64,000 bases of DNA, from the NCBI GenBank assembly GCA_949825045.1, contig OX463813.1, forward strand, positions 29,060,001 to 29,124,000, given 5' to 3'. The translations under genes were made by a program, and so were the position numbers. The notes beneath the pieces were generated by a model that saw nothing but the letters and a program-made list of their open reading frames with translations, made no database searches and had not been told where the DNA came from. The DNA comes from Argyresthia goedartella. Its lineage: Eukaryota; Arthropoda; Insecta; Lepidoptera; Argyresthiidae. Shown here piece by piece: positions 31,916 through 43,378 of this stretch (the first letter of the stretch is position 1; each line of letters starts with the position of its first letter).

Positions 31916-33738
31916 CTGGATGCCGAGATCTTTTGGTATGCCAATGACAAAGCCATTCTGTTCCATGGAAAATCCTGGAATAGTGTTTACAGAACAGCCG
32001 AGTCAGGGTTAAGACAGGTGGTGATAAAAAATAAAAACATAAAACTTTTGAGACTCTCAGCGAACAAAATCCCACTTATTTCAATTTATACAGCTTTGTG
32101 TCAAATATGCCTAAATAACATGCAAATATAGTGGTGTATGTTGGATCTTCACCAGGGATAGCGCTTCACCATCTAGCGCGACAGTATCTTTCGCGTCACT
32201 GCCGAGGCATTGTATAAGTACCTGTATTATAACTCTGCAGTGGAGGGCTTGGAAAGCCAACCTGGTTGCGAATTAAGTACGTACGGGTTGCGTAATTTAT
32301 AGGCACAAAGGTACAAGTATAATTATCTTTTTTCTCTAGAGATCTCGGACCTTATTTCGACAACAATGAAATAGTCCTTTTACGTCGATATTTATTTTTC
32401 TCCATCTTCATTTTTTCAAGTTTTCTTAGCTTCCTTGAGATAACACTTCTGTTTTCATAATCTCTTCGTTTCGGCATGGCGAAGTTTTAACATACTTTTT
32501 AGAAATCGAAAGATGCTTGCTGAGTGATCGAAACTGAAAACGTGAATGACGAACGACCGATGTCGGAGGCGCGGGAGGAAACGAAAAGAAAACACCAATA
32601 CCCTCAAATACAGTGTTGAGTGATGACCGCTGGATGCGCTACTACATAGTATTATCTCTTACTTTAGGTTACTCAATTCTTCAGATGGAGCCTACGTATA
32701 ATAATGATAGAACTTCACGTACGATTACTTACCAGGACCATATTTGCACGCCGTTTCCCTGATTTTCCTTTCCATCTACTTAACAGGATCCAAAATACCC
32801 ATAATTTCGCCTACAAACCCTTTTAGGAAACAAAATAAGAGTTTGAAAGAGTTTGTGTTGTCGCTGAACTCAATTTGAAATCATTTTCTATTATTTTATT
32901 ACGCATGTTTGAGCTGCAATAATTATATTACCTATTTTTTTCCCTGCCTTCTATGTACCTATATAATACACCGTCTTGTTTGTATAACTTTTAATGAATC
33001 ATACATCCCATAGGACAGGCCCTGAATAGTTTGGGTTCCACCATTTATTATCTAATTATAAAACATCTTATTCATAATCAAATGTTAAGTTGAATGTTCC
33101 TAGGTTACTTAATTCTTTCACACATTAAATAATGTCTAAAGGGAGAGGTCTACAGTTTATTAAACTTAGTTTAAGGTTCCAATGTATCTTTCATCTGTAT
33201 AATTACTTTGGTGAATAAATTTCATTTTCATTTTCATTTTCATCTAGACATTGTATATAGTATCTAAACATGTGTTTCTTTATGTTTTTTCACAATTACT
33301 TCCAAGGCAAATAAATTATTATGAACGCAAACTTCGAAATCAACGAACACTTTAATCATATTAAACTGTGGACTATGTAGGTACGTAACTCCACACGCTC
33401 CGATAAAAAAATCAGTATGGACGAAGTTTGGCAACGTCTCATTCTTCGAGCGGACGTCAAATGCGGCCTATCATGAAAGTGTTTCATGCGACTGTAGCGC
33501 CACTGTAATTTGATGGGGAAAATAGCAGAACTATAGAAATGTACAGTCAAGGCATACTAAGGACTAAATGACGTCCGAGTAAAAAAAAAATCTTAACATT
33601 TCTGTGATGTGCTTCAACAGTAGACGCGATTTAGACCTATTGCCGATGTGACGTCCGTATACCGGACGCCAAAAGCAGGTGGACGTCACATCATATGCAA
33701 AAAAGGCCATAGTGGACGCCAAATAGATACCAAGATGT
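31916..33738 (-). repeat. Right arm of the 6.7-kb inverted-repeat element
   Basis: Reverse complement of the left arm, diverged at many sites. It starts inside LINE reverse transcriptase sequence (CTGGATGCCGAGATCTTTTG) and ends at CCAAGATGT, followed by (TA)n. It contains an extra block (AACAGTAGACGCGATTTAG) near 33618 that the left arm lacks. Confidence 0.85.
32352..32477 (-). pseudogene. Right-arm copy of the small basic ORF
   Basis: The minus-strand frame opens MPKRRDYENRSVISRKLRKL and runs 41 residues. Relative to the left copy it has K-to-R and K-to-M changes and a one-base insertion near the end that shifts the last residues to an earlier stop. The upstream splice-site-like sequence is GTATGT. 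Confidence 0.35.
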
Positions 33739-33762
33739 ATATATATATATATATAAATATAT
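33739..33762. repeat. (TA)n tip and BEL target site
   Basis: An (AT)n run follows the right arm. Its last five bases, TATAT (33758-33762), form the left target duplication of the BEL element. Confidence 0.85.
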
Positions 33763-34280
33763 TGATTAAAATCCACGCCTTAACCGAATGGGGTGGAAGT
33801 GTTGTTTTTCATTGGAATGTCACAAAGCAGTACTGACCTTGACGCCGTGGACCGGCATTCGAAAGCTCAATTCGAGGCAGGAGTACGGGATAAGGAACAC
33901 GAGGTTTGGGGGTGATGGTAGTAGAATCTTACTCGCGTCGTAGGCCGCTGCTGATGCCGTCGCGATTTCGCCGACTACAAGTGTCGCTATCCGAACGCGA
34001 CGAATTGGTGACCGAACCACTTCAACCTTTCACAGCACGAAGGACTCACTACGATGACGTGAAATCTACTTATTTCTCGACGATTGTTCCGAGATTATTA
34101 CAATTAACATTCCGACCAGGCCCCGATACCTGTGGTAGACAATTTTACCATGTGCAAAGTGACAGCTAGCTAGTCATTTTTTTTCTATGCAAGTGACAGC
34201 TAGCTAGTGATGTCCCGATCACTCGCGCTCGATCGGCGCAACAAAAAAACCGGTGCGTTCCGAAGCATAAATATTAAACA
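33763..34280 (-). repeat. 3' LTR of BEL element
   Basis: 518 bp beginning TGATTAAAATCC and ending ATATTAAACA on the plus strand. It matches 40670-40727 plus 42899-43370. It contains a tandem pair of GTGACAGCTAGCTAGT about 33 bases apart (near 34160 and 34192). Confidence 0.9.
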
Positions 34281-34309
34281 GTCACCCGCCCGGACAGGCC
34301 CGAACGTCC

Positions 34310-36157
34310 CTAATCAATAGGAAGGCGAGAAAGTGTTGCGACCGCTCTCTTGAGGACCGAGTCCCCCACCTTGACTTCTGCTGATCGAGGCGTGCCATCC
34401 CGACCCGTGCACAAATTGACGATCCGTCCTCGTCTCCATCTCAATGATGGCAGGTTCGCATCCTTAATCAGCACCAAATCACCGACTTGAGGGGGGCTCG
34501 TCCGGTCAGTCCATTTAAGGCGCTGCTGCAAGATGTGCAAGTACTCAAGGGACCACCGTTTCCAAAAATCTTGAGCCATCTGCTGCAACATCTGCCACCT
34601 AGTTAACCGACTTAACTTAACATCACCGAATGGGTATTCTGGCAGGGCGTTAAGGGGCTGACCTATCAGGAATTGACCCGGCGTCAACGCTTCCAAATCA
34701 TTTGGATCCGAACTGAGCGGGCACAACGGACGCGAGTTCAGTGTCATTTCAATTTTACATAACAGCGTCGCAAGCTCTTCAAAGCGTAGATAGGTCTCCC
34801 CGATTATCCTCGTCAGGTGCGACTTAGCCGATTTAACCGCAGCCTCAAAAATTCCTCCCCAATGAGGACATCCCGGCGGACTGTAAACCCATTCAATCCC
34901 TCGTCGGGAGCAAGCCGTACCGATGGCGTCCTGGTTACCGTTCAGGAATTGAGTGACCTCCTGCAGATATCGCCTGGCTCCGACAAAATTTGTGCCGTTG
35001 TCCGAACGGATTAATGTCGGGAGGCCCCTTCGTGAGACGAATCGATCCAGACATGCGATAAATGCCTCCGTAGTGAGGTCACTGACCACCTCCAAGTGGA
35101 CTGCCTTCGTGGCCAAGCACACGAAGACGCACAGGTATGCCTTCACTAATCTGGCGTTCCGTAGCTGTGAAGACTTGACCATGAATGGTCCCGCGAAATC
35201 CGTTCCGACACCCGCTAAGGGCCGGATTTCGTTAACCCTATCCGAGGGCAAATCGCCCATCTGGGGCTGCATCGTAGCCGCCTTGGCCTGATAACAAGGC
35301 AGGCACCGAAATACGACGCTACGCACTAAGCGTCTTCCCGATAGAATCCAGAACTCGCGCTGGAGAAACGCCATCAAGGCGTGGCATCCGACATGCACAT
35401 TCCGAATGTGTCGATCCTGTATCAGCAGTTCGACCAAATTCCCTTTCCTAGGGAGTAACAACGGGTGGTGAGCCGCATAAGGCAGGTTGGCATTCCGCAT
35501 CCGACCTCCTACCCTCAGCAATCCTTGAGGGTCAATAAACGGGTTGAGCCGAGCCACAGCTCCCTTCAGTTGGACGAGTCCGCGTCTCAGAATGTCCAGT
35601 TCGGACTTAAAGTGCACCGTCTGCACGTTCCGTACCAATGCGAACAACGCATGGTTCCGTTCCCGTGGTGTCAGGACCTGTGTCCGCACCCATTGCGCCT
35701 CAGAATTGCGACAATTCCGCGCAAATCGGAAGATCCAGGCGGTCACATTAACCAGCTTGTCGAGCGAGCTGTACCGTTCCAGCAGGCTGAACTCCTCTTC
35801 CGGCTCTGGTTTCGTCGTACAGACACCGACTGTCAAGGCGCCGTTCGCCGAGGTAACGCGTGGACTCATTGGCCAATCCGATTCGGCTTGAGTCAACCTT
35901 TTTGGACTCCACCACAAGGGATGTCCAACTAACTCCGGAGCGTGACACCCACGAGACGCACAGTCTGCTGGGTTCATTTCCCCTGGAACATGTCTCCAGA
36001 TTAAGGGAACCTCCGAATTCAAAATCTGCGAAACCCGATTCGCCACAAAAATCTCCAGCTTGTGAACTGAAGCCTTCAGCCAGCATAACACGATCTGGCT
36101 GTCCGTCCAAGCGTAGACCGTATCTTCTAACGCTATTGACCCACGAAGAACCGTCAT
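34310..36157 (-). pseudogene. BEL pol: RNase H C-terminus and integrase
   Basis: A 615-codon open stretch in the same frame as the upstream pol segment. It starts in RNase H (AWTDSQIVLCWL, then HVPGEMNPADCASRG). The integrase zinc region follows (HIRNVHVGCHALMAFLQREF, then FRCLPCYQAKA). The catalytic residues lie in GTDFAGPF, RSDNGTNFVGA and GIFEAAVKSAKSHL. The C-terminal block VGDLVLIKDANLPSLRWRRG is typical of BEL/Pao integrases. The catalytic triad is intact in this segment, but the polyprotein is broken upstream by the TAA at 36203-36205. Confidence 0.9.
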
Positions 36158-36436
36158 CGTGTGGTTGAGCAGACGAGTCAGGAGAGCCGCTCCTGAAAGC
36201 TCTTATTTGGGAATGGTCAGGCGAGTGCGCAACGGCGCAACCTTGCTCTTGGCCATGACCAACCGCACATTAACCTCCCCCGAGGAGTCGACCGTACGCA
36301 GATACACCGCAGCTCCGTAGCCCTTCTCCGAGGCATCGCAAAACCCATGCAGGGTGGCGGTGTATCGTTTGGTGGGGACCAACCTCCGTGGCAGTGAAAT
36401 CCGATGGTTGCCAGGGAGGGTCGAAAAGAACGATTC
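36158..36436 (-). pseudogene. BEL pol: RNase H N-terminal region between two stops
   Basis: The same reading frame continues through this stretch, with HGFCDASEKGYGAAVYLR carrying the first RNase H Asp. In-frame stops bound it: TAG at 36437-36439 upstream and TAA at 36203-36205 within it. No frameshift is needed, so the damage is by point substitutions. Confidence 0.8.
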
Positions 36437-38182
36437 CTACTCGGAGCTCAATGACCCGCCGATCGGGTCGTCCCATTTCAGCTCAGCAGACCACAATTGC
36501 TGCATAAAACACTTGAGCTGAAATGTTACCGGGGTGATCCACCCGTTTGGATCAAATGTCCTAGCCACTGTTGAAAGGACGTTCCGTTTCGTCCAGACCT
36601 TCGGGGAGTCCAACTCGACCCGATACGAAACCATGTCTGACACCGGCTGGTACTGGACGCCTAATACCGACAACATATTCGGATTTTCCAGATTTTCGAA
36701 AATGTGGGGATCCTGCTGGTAGTCATCCGGAAGACCAGACAGTAACTCTGGAGAGTTCGACATCCATTTCCGGAGCTCGTAACCTCCACCCCGTAAGAGC
36801 TCAACTAGCTCGTCCCGTCGAGCGAGCGCCTCCTCTTCGGAATCTGCACCGGTACAGATATCGTCCACGTAGAGATCCTGCTCCAGGATCGCTGCTCCTC
36901 TAGGGAAATTTAACCGTTCTCGATCCGCTAACTCCCGCAGAGTGCGAATCGCCAAATAAGGACTAGACCGTAGCCCGTACGTGTTGGTGTTCAGCTCGTA
37001 CACCTTGATGGGCTGATCTGGGCTCTCTCGCCACAGTATCAGCTGACACCGTCTATCGTCAGGGTGAATGACCGTCTGCCTAAACATCATCCGGATGTCA
37101 GCTACAAACACAACATTGTTTCGACGGAACCGTGTGATAACATCCGTGATGTCATGGTTCAACTTCGGCCCTGAATGCAAACACTGGTTCAGGTTCATGC
37201 CGTTAGATGTTGATGCCGATCCATCGAACACTACCCGTATTTTGCCCTCCGGGGTCCTCAAGACCGCGTGATGAGGCAGGAAGCAGTGGTCTTCACGCTT
37301 CCAGTCGATACCCGAAACCGACATGTGGCCGAGCGACTCGTATTCCCGCATGAAGTCGACGTACTTCTGCCGGAAAATCCCGTCACGCTTCATGCGTCGT
37401 TCCATCGACAGAAGCCGCGTCTCGGCTGCATGGTGTGAACTGCCCAGCGGTGGGCGATCACTCCGGAATGGAAGGCGTATGAGAAATCGACCTGACCGAA
37501 GGCGACCAGTATTGTTCCGATAAAACTGTTCACACTCTTCTTCAACCGGGTCCAACCGGCGGAACGTAGGTGGTTCCTCCACCACCCAAAACTTCTGTAT
37601 CACCTCCGAGAGTACAGAACCGAATAAGGGACTACTAGTCGCTAGGCGTGGGGCAGCCGGCATGACCGGACGCATTAACGCATTGCCCAGTCTGGTGTTG
37701 ACCGAAACCAGACCAGTCGCCTGCAACACGTGGACACCTGGCACTAACAGGTATCCCAAGGCATCAACACCCAATAAAATGACTACTGGGCCCGGAATAT
37801 CAAACTCCGGGTCAGCCAGTGACAACCCAGCGACCAACTGTCGCACCGAGGGCGATAACCGTACGTGAGGGTGTGAGCCCATCACATTAGGGACCGTCAG
37901 ATTCACCGATGAATCCACCCGTGACGAGAGAGTAATCCGACATACTCCCTTAACGGAACCGACTTCCGTGTTCCCAATTCCCCGAATGGAATGTGGATAC
38001 TCTCTTACCGAAATGGCCAACCGTCTTACAAGGTTGCACGAGACTAAGCACCCCTGGGCCCCCGAGTCCAGGAGTGCTCGTGCCTCACATGATTTGCCGT
38101 CCGAACTCCACGCTATCACAGAGGCGGTGGGGAGCATGACCGTCTGTGGAGTGGCGGCACCCTGTAAGTGGGCGTCGTGTCC
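36437..38182 (-). pseudogene. BEL pol: protease and reverse transcriptase
   Basis: Open from just after a TAG (38183-38185) to a TAG at 36437. The first methionine is at 38137, but homology-like sequence starts upstream, so that ATG is not a true start. The aspartic protease has ALLDSGAQGCLVS near residue 25. The RT shows FDGSASTSNGMNLNQCLHSG, VVFVADIRMMFRQ with the first catalytic Asp, TYGLRSSPYLAIRTL, and YVDDICTG with the catalytic pair. YVDD plus this downstream pattern is characteristic of BEL/Pao. Confidence 0.9.
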
Positions 38183-38776
38183 CTAGCGGGAACCTCCGAG
38201 GGATCCGAACCCGCTGAGACCTCCGTCGGCCTTGGAGTAACTCGGCTGCTGATATGCAACCGGCATATCATACCGTTTGTGCATCAAGGGGTCCCAACCC
38301 GTATAATAGGCCCCTTGCTGTCCCGGTATCCGACCATACCGGACGGTGTACGGTGTGCCCGGTGCGCACCGTGGATGAATGGGGGAGAGCGGATCCAGCC
38401 TGGGGCGCTCTAGGAATGGGGGCGACATCCGACTGTTCGCCTCCCAGAGCGACGGGCAGGGTGGCGCAGAAGGTGGTGGACTCCCAGCCTTCGCGCTACT
38501 CATCGGTGCCATCTGACACCCGCCCGTAACACGCGGTGAGCCAGCGGCCCGAAGTCCTCGCTGACCGTGGACAGCGGCGACCGAACCCCGGCTATCCCGC
38601 ATGTTACCCCCCGCGCTGCCCCCTTCCCCTCGGGGAGGGGTCCCGTCCGCGGGTACCCCAGTCACCCCGTTGGTGACTCCCGTTGCCCGGAGGGGGACTG
38701 GGTCCGGCCCTGGTGACCGTCCGAAGGGCCTGACCGATTCAGGCACAACACTATGTGGTGCTTGCCACCACAGCAC
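38183..38776 (-). pseudogene. BEL gag-pol linker, low complexity
   Basis: A Pro/Gly/Ser-rich stretch in the pol frame, overlapping the end of gag (38662-38776) in the -1 register and ending in a TAG followed by GGA. It probably corresponds to the variable linker between the Gag zinc knuckles and protease. No canonical slippery heptamer was found in the overlap, so the frame change may be a mutation. Confidence 0.6.
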
Positions 38777-39948
38777 TCACACGGGAACGCGCGTGAGCAC
38801 TCGCTCAGTGTGTGCGGCCCCAAACAACCGAAACACAATCGGTGACGGAAGACTATCTTCCTGCGGGCAGCTACCCCGAGCGCCTTAAATTTGGCCCAAC
38901 TGGTCACGTCATGACCGGCACTGTCGCAGTGCACACAGCCGTCACCCGACGGCGCGGCATTCAAAACGCCAAATTGTTTCGACCTCCCACCCCCCCGTGG
39001 GGGCGGTGGGCGTAGCCCCTCCCACATCCGCGCGGGTTGGCGCTGCACACTGGCCTCCGTGTCCAGTGTGTCACATCGCCTACATTCACCCTCCAAAAAA
39101 TCCGTCAATTGGACGAGCGTGGGCAGTTCCGTGCTTCTGCCCCCATGCAGCTGTTCAAACCGACTTTGAACAGCTGCAGGCAATCGTGACAAAACCATAT
39201 ATAAGAAAATGTATGACCATTGGTCTACCGGAAGACCAAGGTTCTGAAGGGCCTTAGTGGCCACCAGCACAGGGTTGAGCACCTGTACTCGGATGTCAAC
39301 ATCCCGTGTTACTCTGGGGATGCTAAACAGCTTCCCCAGCTGCGCATCAACAAACCGCCGTTTGTGTTGGTAGCGGTCCAACAATATGGACCTTGCTATC
39401 TCGTAATTGCCCGCCGTGACCGTTAGGTGACCGACCAACTCCTTCGGCTCACCCCGCAGAGCCATCAATAGTTGGGCCAACTTGTAGGCGTTGTCCAGGT
39501 CGTCCCGACCGTGGACCAAACTATCGAACAAATTAATGAAGGCTGGCCACTCATCAATTGCCCCACTGAAGGCCGGAATCTCCAGGTGTGGCAGCCGTCC
39601 AACAACACCCTTCGGGGGTGGGTCTCCATTACCCTCCCCACGGTCATTCCTTCGCGACCGCTTAATTTTCTCCGTGCGACGCTCAATGTCACCCAAGCAT
39701 TCCATCGCTTGGTAAGCATCCGCGCAGAGCTGTTTCACCGTAGCCACCGAAGCTTCATCAGTAAGCCCGAGAGCTTCAGCCTCCGCAGCCAGCCGACACA
39801 CCTTCCCGACGCGTGTCATTGCGTCCTCCACACGCTTGAGCAGGACATCATCCATGTCCGGTCGCTCCACATACTTATGAGTATGGGCGAGCCATCTCAT
39901 TTCCTCCCGGACACCATGCCGCAGTACCGTCAAGGGTGAAGGTGCCAT
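38662..39948 (-). CDS. BEL Gag with zinc knuckles
   Basis: A 428-codon frame from ATG at 39948. Residues 115-130 (RLPHLEIPAFSGAIDEW) begin the DUF1759 region found in BEL/Pao Gag. Around residues 225-300 RFEQLHGG and LTDFLEGECRRCD continue that pattern. Near the C-terminus lies a Cys/His cluster (CVHCDSAGHDV, LCFGCLGPHTLSEC, FPCECCGGKHHIVLC) typical of the nucleocapsid. The frame ends in the overlap with the pol frame. It probably binds RNA and builds the particle. This segment itself has no visible break. Confidence 0.88.
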   Translation of the reverse strand: MAPSPLTVLRHGVREEMRWLAHTHKYVERPDMDDVLLKRVEDAMTRVGKVCRLAAEAEALGLTDEASVATVKQLCADAYQAMECLGDIERRTEKIKRSRRNDRGEGNGDPPPKGVVGRLPHLEIPAFSGAIDEWPAFINLFDSLVHGRDDLDNAYKLAQLLMALRGEPKELVGHLTVTAGNYEIARSILLDRYQHKRRFVDAQLGKLFSIPRVTRDVDIRVQVLNPVLVATKALQNLGLPVDQWSYIFLYMVLSRLPAAVQSRFEQLHGGRSTELPTLVQLTDFLEGECRRCDTLDTEASVQRQPARMWEGLRPPPPRGGGRSKQFGVLNAAPSGDGCVHCDSAGHDVTSWAKFKALGVAARRKIVFRHRLCFGCLGPHTLSECSRAFPCECCGGKHHIVLCLNRSGPSDGHQGRTQSPSGQRESPTG

Positions 39949-40669
39949 GTTGACCGATTGAATGGATTCTGGTCCTATACTTCACTACCGAACTAAGTAT
40001 AGCCAGAGACCAGCACTTGCCCGTCAGCGCTGGGCACAGAAATTAAAACTAAGTTGTCAAAACTGAGGCAACTACTGGAACAATTAAATCCTAAAAATAT
40101 TTAATATGGTCGCCCTGTGGATATACACCTTATAACTATACACTCTAAATCAATTAGAGAATGCCACCATAAAGCACAATAAAAAATAACACACAAAATT
40201 TTATTATAAAAAAAAGCTATTTTTAATATAATGTAGGTAGCCGTGAACCTTCTAGAAGTGGCCTTTCCGATATGACCTGCACTTCTACTGAGGTCAGCAT
40301 AATCAGCTTAATACCCCTTAAATAGCCTGACCCTGCTCTGTAAACCGAAATAACACTGCAGTACTATAGAACCCGACGTTCTACCGTAAGTAATAATACA
40401 ATCTAGTTACTTCGCAGAATGACTGTTCAATCCTTTATGCGCACAAACAGTAGTTTCCGACTACAATTTTATAATAATTGTTAACTAAATCGTCAATTAT
40501 ACGTTCACTAACCAAAAATGAACCTAAATTGTGGTATACCGACCACAAGACTCACTCACAACAAAGATTGCCGACCAATCTGAGGTACCCTATCCCACTA
40601 CAAAAAAACAACCCTACAACCGTCCGTGAATCGATTTCCTACTAGGAAACCGCGCCTCTGCTACCAAAA
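39949..40669 (-). other. BEL 5' leader and primer-binding site
   Basis: About 720 bp between the gag ATG and the 5' LTR with no frame of note. On the minus strand, TGGTAGCAGAGGCGCGG begins three bases after the LTR end and is the likely primer-binding site. Confidence 0.65.
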
Positions 40670-40727
40670 TGATTAAAATCCACGCCTTAACCGAATGGGG
40701 TGGAATCTTGGTAGGGTTGTTTTTCAT

Positions 40728-42898
40728 GAAGATGCTCAAAAAGAAAAATGGAGTTGTTATGGACATACAGACGCGCTCCAAATGAAAACAATAAATATAA
40801 TTTCAAAACATATGCTAAAAGACTTAAAAGAATAATAAAACTCACACAAAAATCCCAGGACGATTATTTTATACAAACTTCAAACAATAAATGTCGAGCT
40901 ACATGGAAATTAATAAATAACAACTTGAATAATAAAAAAACGCACCAAAAGAAAGCATTAAACAAATAAAATTGAACAATCGGGTTATTAGCGATCCCAA
41001 GGAGATAGCCCAAGCTTTTAACAATTTTTACATTGATCAAGTTGAACAACAACAAAAAGCAGAGGCAACTAGCAACAGAACAAAACTGAAGTCATTTAAA
41101 AAATCTCTTTTCTTTAAACCTACCACACCGTTTGAAGTATATCAAATAATAAACGCTCTCAAAAATACAAATAGTACGGGATATGACAACATTTGTACAA
41201 CAGTAATAAAGCATGTAGCATTGATCATATCACCAGTCTTAAGTCACATCATAAATCTGTGTGTAGAACAGGGTGTTTTCCCTGAAAAGCTTAAGACCAC
41301 AATTATTAAACCAATGTTCAAAAAAGATGACAGAGAAAACATGTCCTTCTATAGACCAGTCGCACTCATTCCTATACTCTCCAAAGTAGTCGAAAAGGTC
41401 ATTTATAATGCCATAAACGCCTATTTTGAAAGCAACAACATATTTAGAAAAGAACAAAAAGGATTTCGAAAAAATAAGACCATAGATCAAGCAATTTATG
41501 ATTTCCTCTTAAGTGTAGTAACCAGCTTAGATAATAAAATTCCTGTGTCTGCATTGTATATGGACATGACCAAAGTTTTTGATTATGTGGATCATTCCAT
41601 CCTGATAAACAAACTATACATGTATGGCGTCCGAGGTAACGTGCTTGATCTTATTAAATGCTATCTGTGCAACCGACAACAACTGACTCAAATGTCCAGA
41701 GTAGACAAGACAACTAAAACAGAATATAATTATTATTCAGATTCAAGGACAGTGCAATATGGAGTACCACAAGGTAGCGTTTTTGGACCACTGTTATTTA
41801 TAATATATATAAATGATTTACCTGACGCGGTCAATTTCCCAATCGTAATGTTTGCTGATGATAGCACAGTGACAGCAGAAGGTCGAAATATTAATACTTA
41901 TGAATCTGACATAAATAATTCCCTAAAAAATATTATTGAATGGCTCGGACAAAATAATCTTGTAATTAATTTAAATAAAACTAATATAATGACATTCACA
42001 AATAATTACAATAATATTAATAAGAAAATTGACATCCACTATGGTACAAAAATAATTGAGGAAATTCATGACACCAAATTTTTAGGTTTAACAATCGACT
42101 CCCACTTAACATGGAAAACACATATTGATAATGTCTGCACAAAGTTAAGCCAATTCTCGTATGCACTATTTATGCTTGCTAAGGTAGCTAGAGTCACTAC
42201 CTTGCTATCAGCATACCATGCTTATGTGGCTTCGACTCTCAAATATGGTGTTATATTCTGGGGCAACTCAACGGATAAGGACAGAGCCTTTAAAGCACAA
42301 AAAAGATGTTTAAGGGCGATATGTCATTTAAAACAAATAGAAACATGTCAGCCACATTTCAAAAAATTAAGAATTTTAACTCTACCATCGTTATATATTT
42401 ATGAAATGGCCGTTTATGTAAGAAATAATTGGGATCATTTTAAAAAAATAAATTCAAAAAGAAACATTATGTTAAGCATAACGCGGCACTCGACCGCACT
42501 ATTTCAAAAAAATGTGTTTGTGATGATACCAAAAATTTATAACAATATTCCAAAATGTATCAGAGAAATAGAATCATTTAATTTATTTAAATTAAAGCTT
42601 AAAGAACATTTGCTTAATAAAGCCTACTATAGCGTACAAGATTTCCTCAATGGTGACTGAAAGATTGCTTAATGGGTGGTAGCGTATGTTTATTAAGGAT
42701 CTATGTAATTTGCAGTATTTGAATAATCAAACGGACATGTAATATAATGAACTGTTATGTAATTTAAATTTAATCTAAATATAATTTAATTTAAATTAAT
42801 ATTTGTACGCCTTTAAGGTAGAGTGTGGCAAGAACAATATTTATTTAACAACCCTGTAACCCACATTCACAAATAAAATATCTTTATCTTTATCTTTA
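40728..42898 (+). mobile_element. 5'-truncated LINE inserted in BEL LTR
   Basis: It starts in the region between endonuclease and RT of a non-LTR element and ends in a (TATCTT)n tail (about 42878-42898). TCAT occurs at both junctions (40724-40727, 42899-42902), a possible short target duplication. It is plus-strand, opposite to its BEL host. Confidence 0.85.
40748..42660 (+). pseudogene. LINE ORF2: reverse transcriptase, 5'-truncated
   Basis: Two frames: 40748-40969 (pre-RT linker, RRAPNENNKYNFKTYAKRLK) and 40972-42660 (562 codons), offset by a frameshift near 40970. The RT has STGYDNICTTVIK, FYRPVALIPILSKVVEKV, MDMTKVFDYVDHSIL with the first catalytic Asp, YGVPQGSVFGPLLFIIYIND, and FADD at residues 294-297 of the second frame. 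The C-terminus (LKYGVIFWGNS, AQKRCLRAI, LKEHLLNKAYY) is typical of jockey/CR1-type elements. No endonuclease is present because of truncation. The RT domain itself appears complete. Confidence 0.88.
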
Positions 42899-43378
42899 TC
42901 ATTGGAATGTCACAAAGCAGTACTGACCATGACGCCGTGGACCGGCATTCGAAAGCTCAATTCGAGGTGGGAGTACGGGATGAGGAACACGAGAGTTGGG
43001 GGTGATGGTAGTCGAATCTTACTCGCGTCGTAGGCCGCTGCTGATGCCGTCGTGATGCCGCCGACTACAAGTGTCGCTATCCGAACGCGACGAATTGGTG
43101 ACCGAACCACTTCAACCTTTCACAGCACGAAGCACTCACTACGATGACGTGAAATCTACTTATTTCTCGACGATTATTCCGAGATTATTACAATTAACAT
43201 TCCGACCAGGCCCCGATACCTGTGGTAGACAATTTTACCATGTGCAAAGTGACAGCTAGCTTGTAATTTTTTTTCTATGCAAGTGACAGCTAGCTAGTGA
43301 TGTCCCGATCACTCGCGGTCGATCCGCGCAACAAAAAAACCGGTGCGTTCCGAAGCATAAATATTAGACATATATTAT

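Larger units (their letters stand above)
33763..43370 (-). mobile_element. BEL/Pao LTR retrotransposon with nested LINE
   Basis: On the minus strand the element runs from 43370 to 33763. Its LTRs read TGTYTAATATTTATGC at the 5' end and GGATTTTAATCA at the 3' end. TATAT flanks both sides (33758-33762, 43371-43375), the 5-bp duplication typical of this group. Gag has DUF1759-like and zinc-knuckle regions; pol has protease, RT with YVDD, RNase H and integrase. The 5' LTR is split by a LINE at about 40728-42898. Three in-frame stops in pol make this copy defective. The LTRs differ at about 17 sites by eye over about 470 bases, so it is clearly older than the Gypsy copy. Confidence 0.93.
40670..43370 (-). 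repeat. 5' LTR of BEL element, split by a LINE
   Basis: The pieces 40670-40727 and 42899-43370 together match the 3' LTR (33763-34280). The break falls in TTTTTCAT/TGGAATG. The inner piece carries about seven extra bases (ATCTTGGTAGG in place of AGTG). Confidence 0.88.

Noticed and set aside
26992..33738. Inverted repeat as an assembly artefact
   Set aside because: The arms differ by many substitutions and indels, including a block present in only one arm, which a false join of the same sequence would not produce.
34817..39939. Plus-strand open frames of 60-155 codons across the BEL element
   Set aside because: They are antisense to well-supported gag and pol domains and show no domain of their own.
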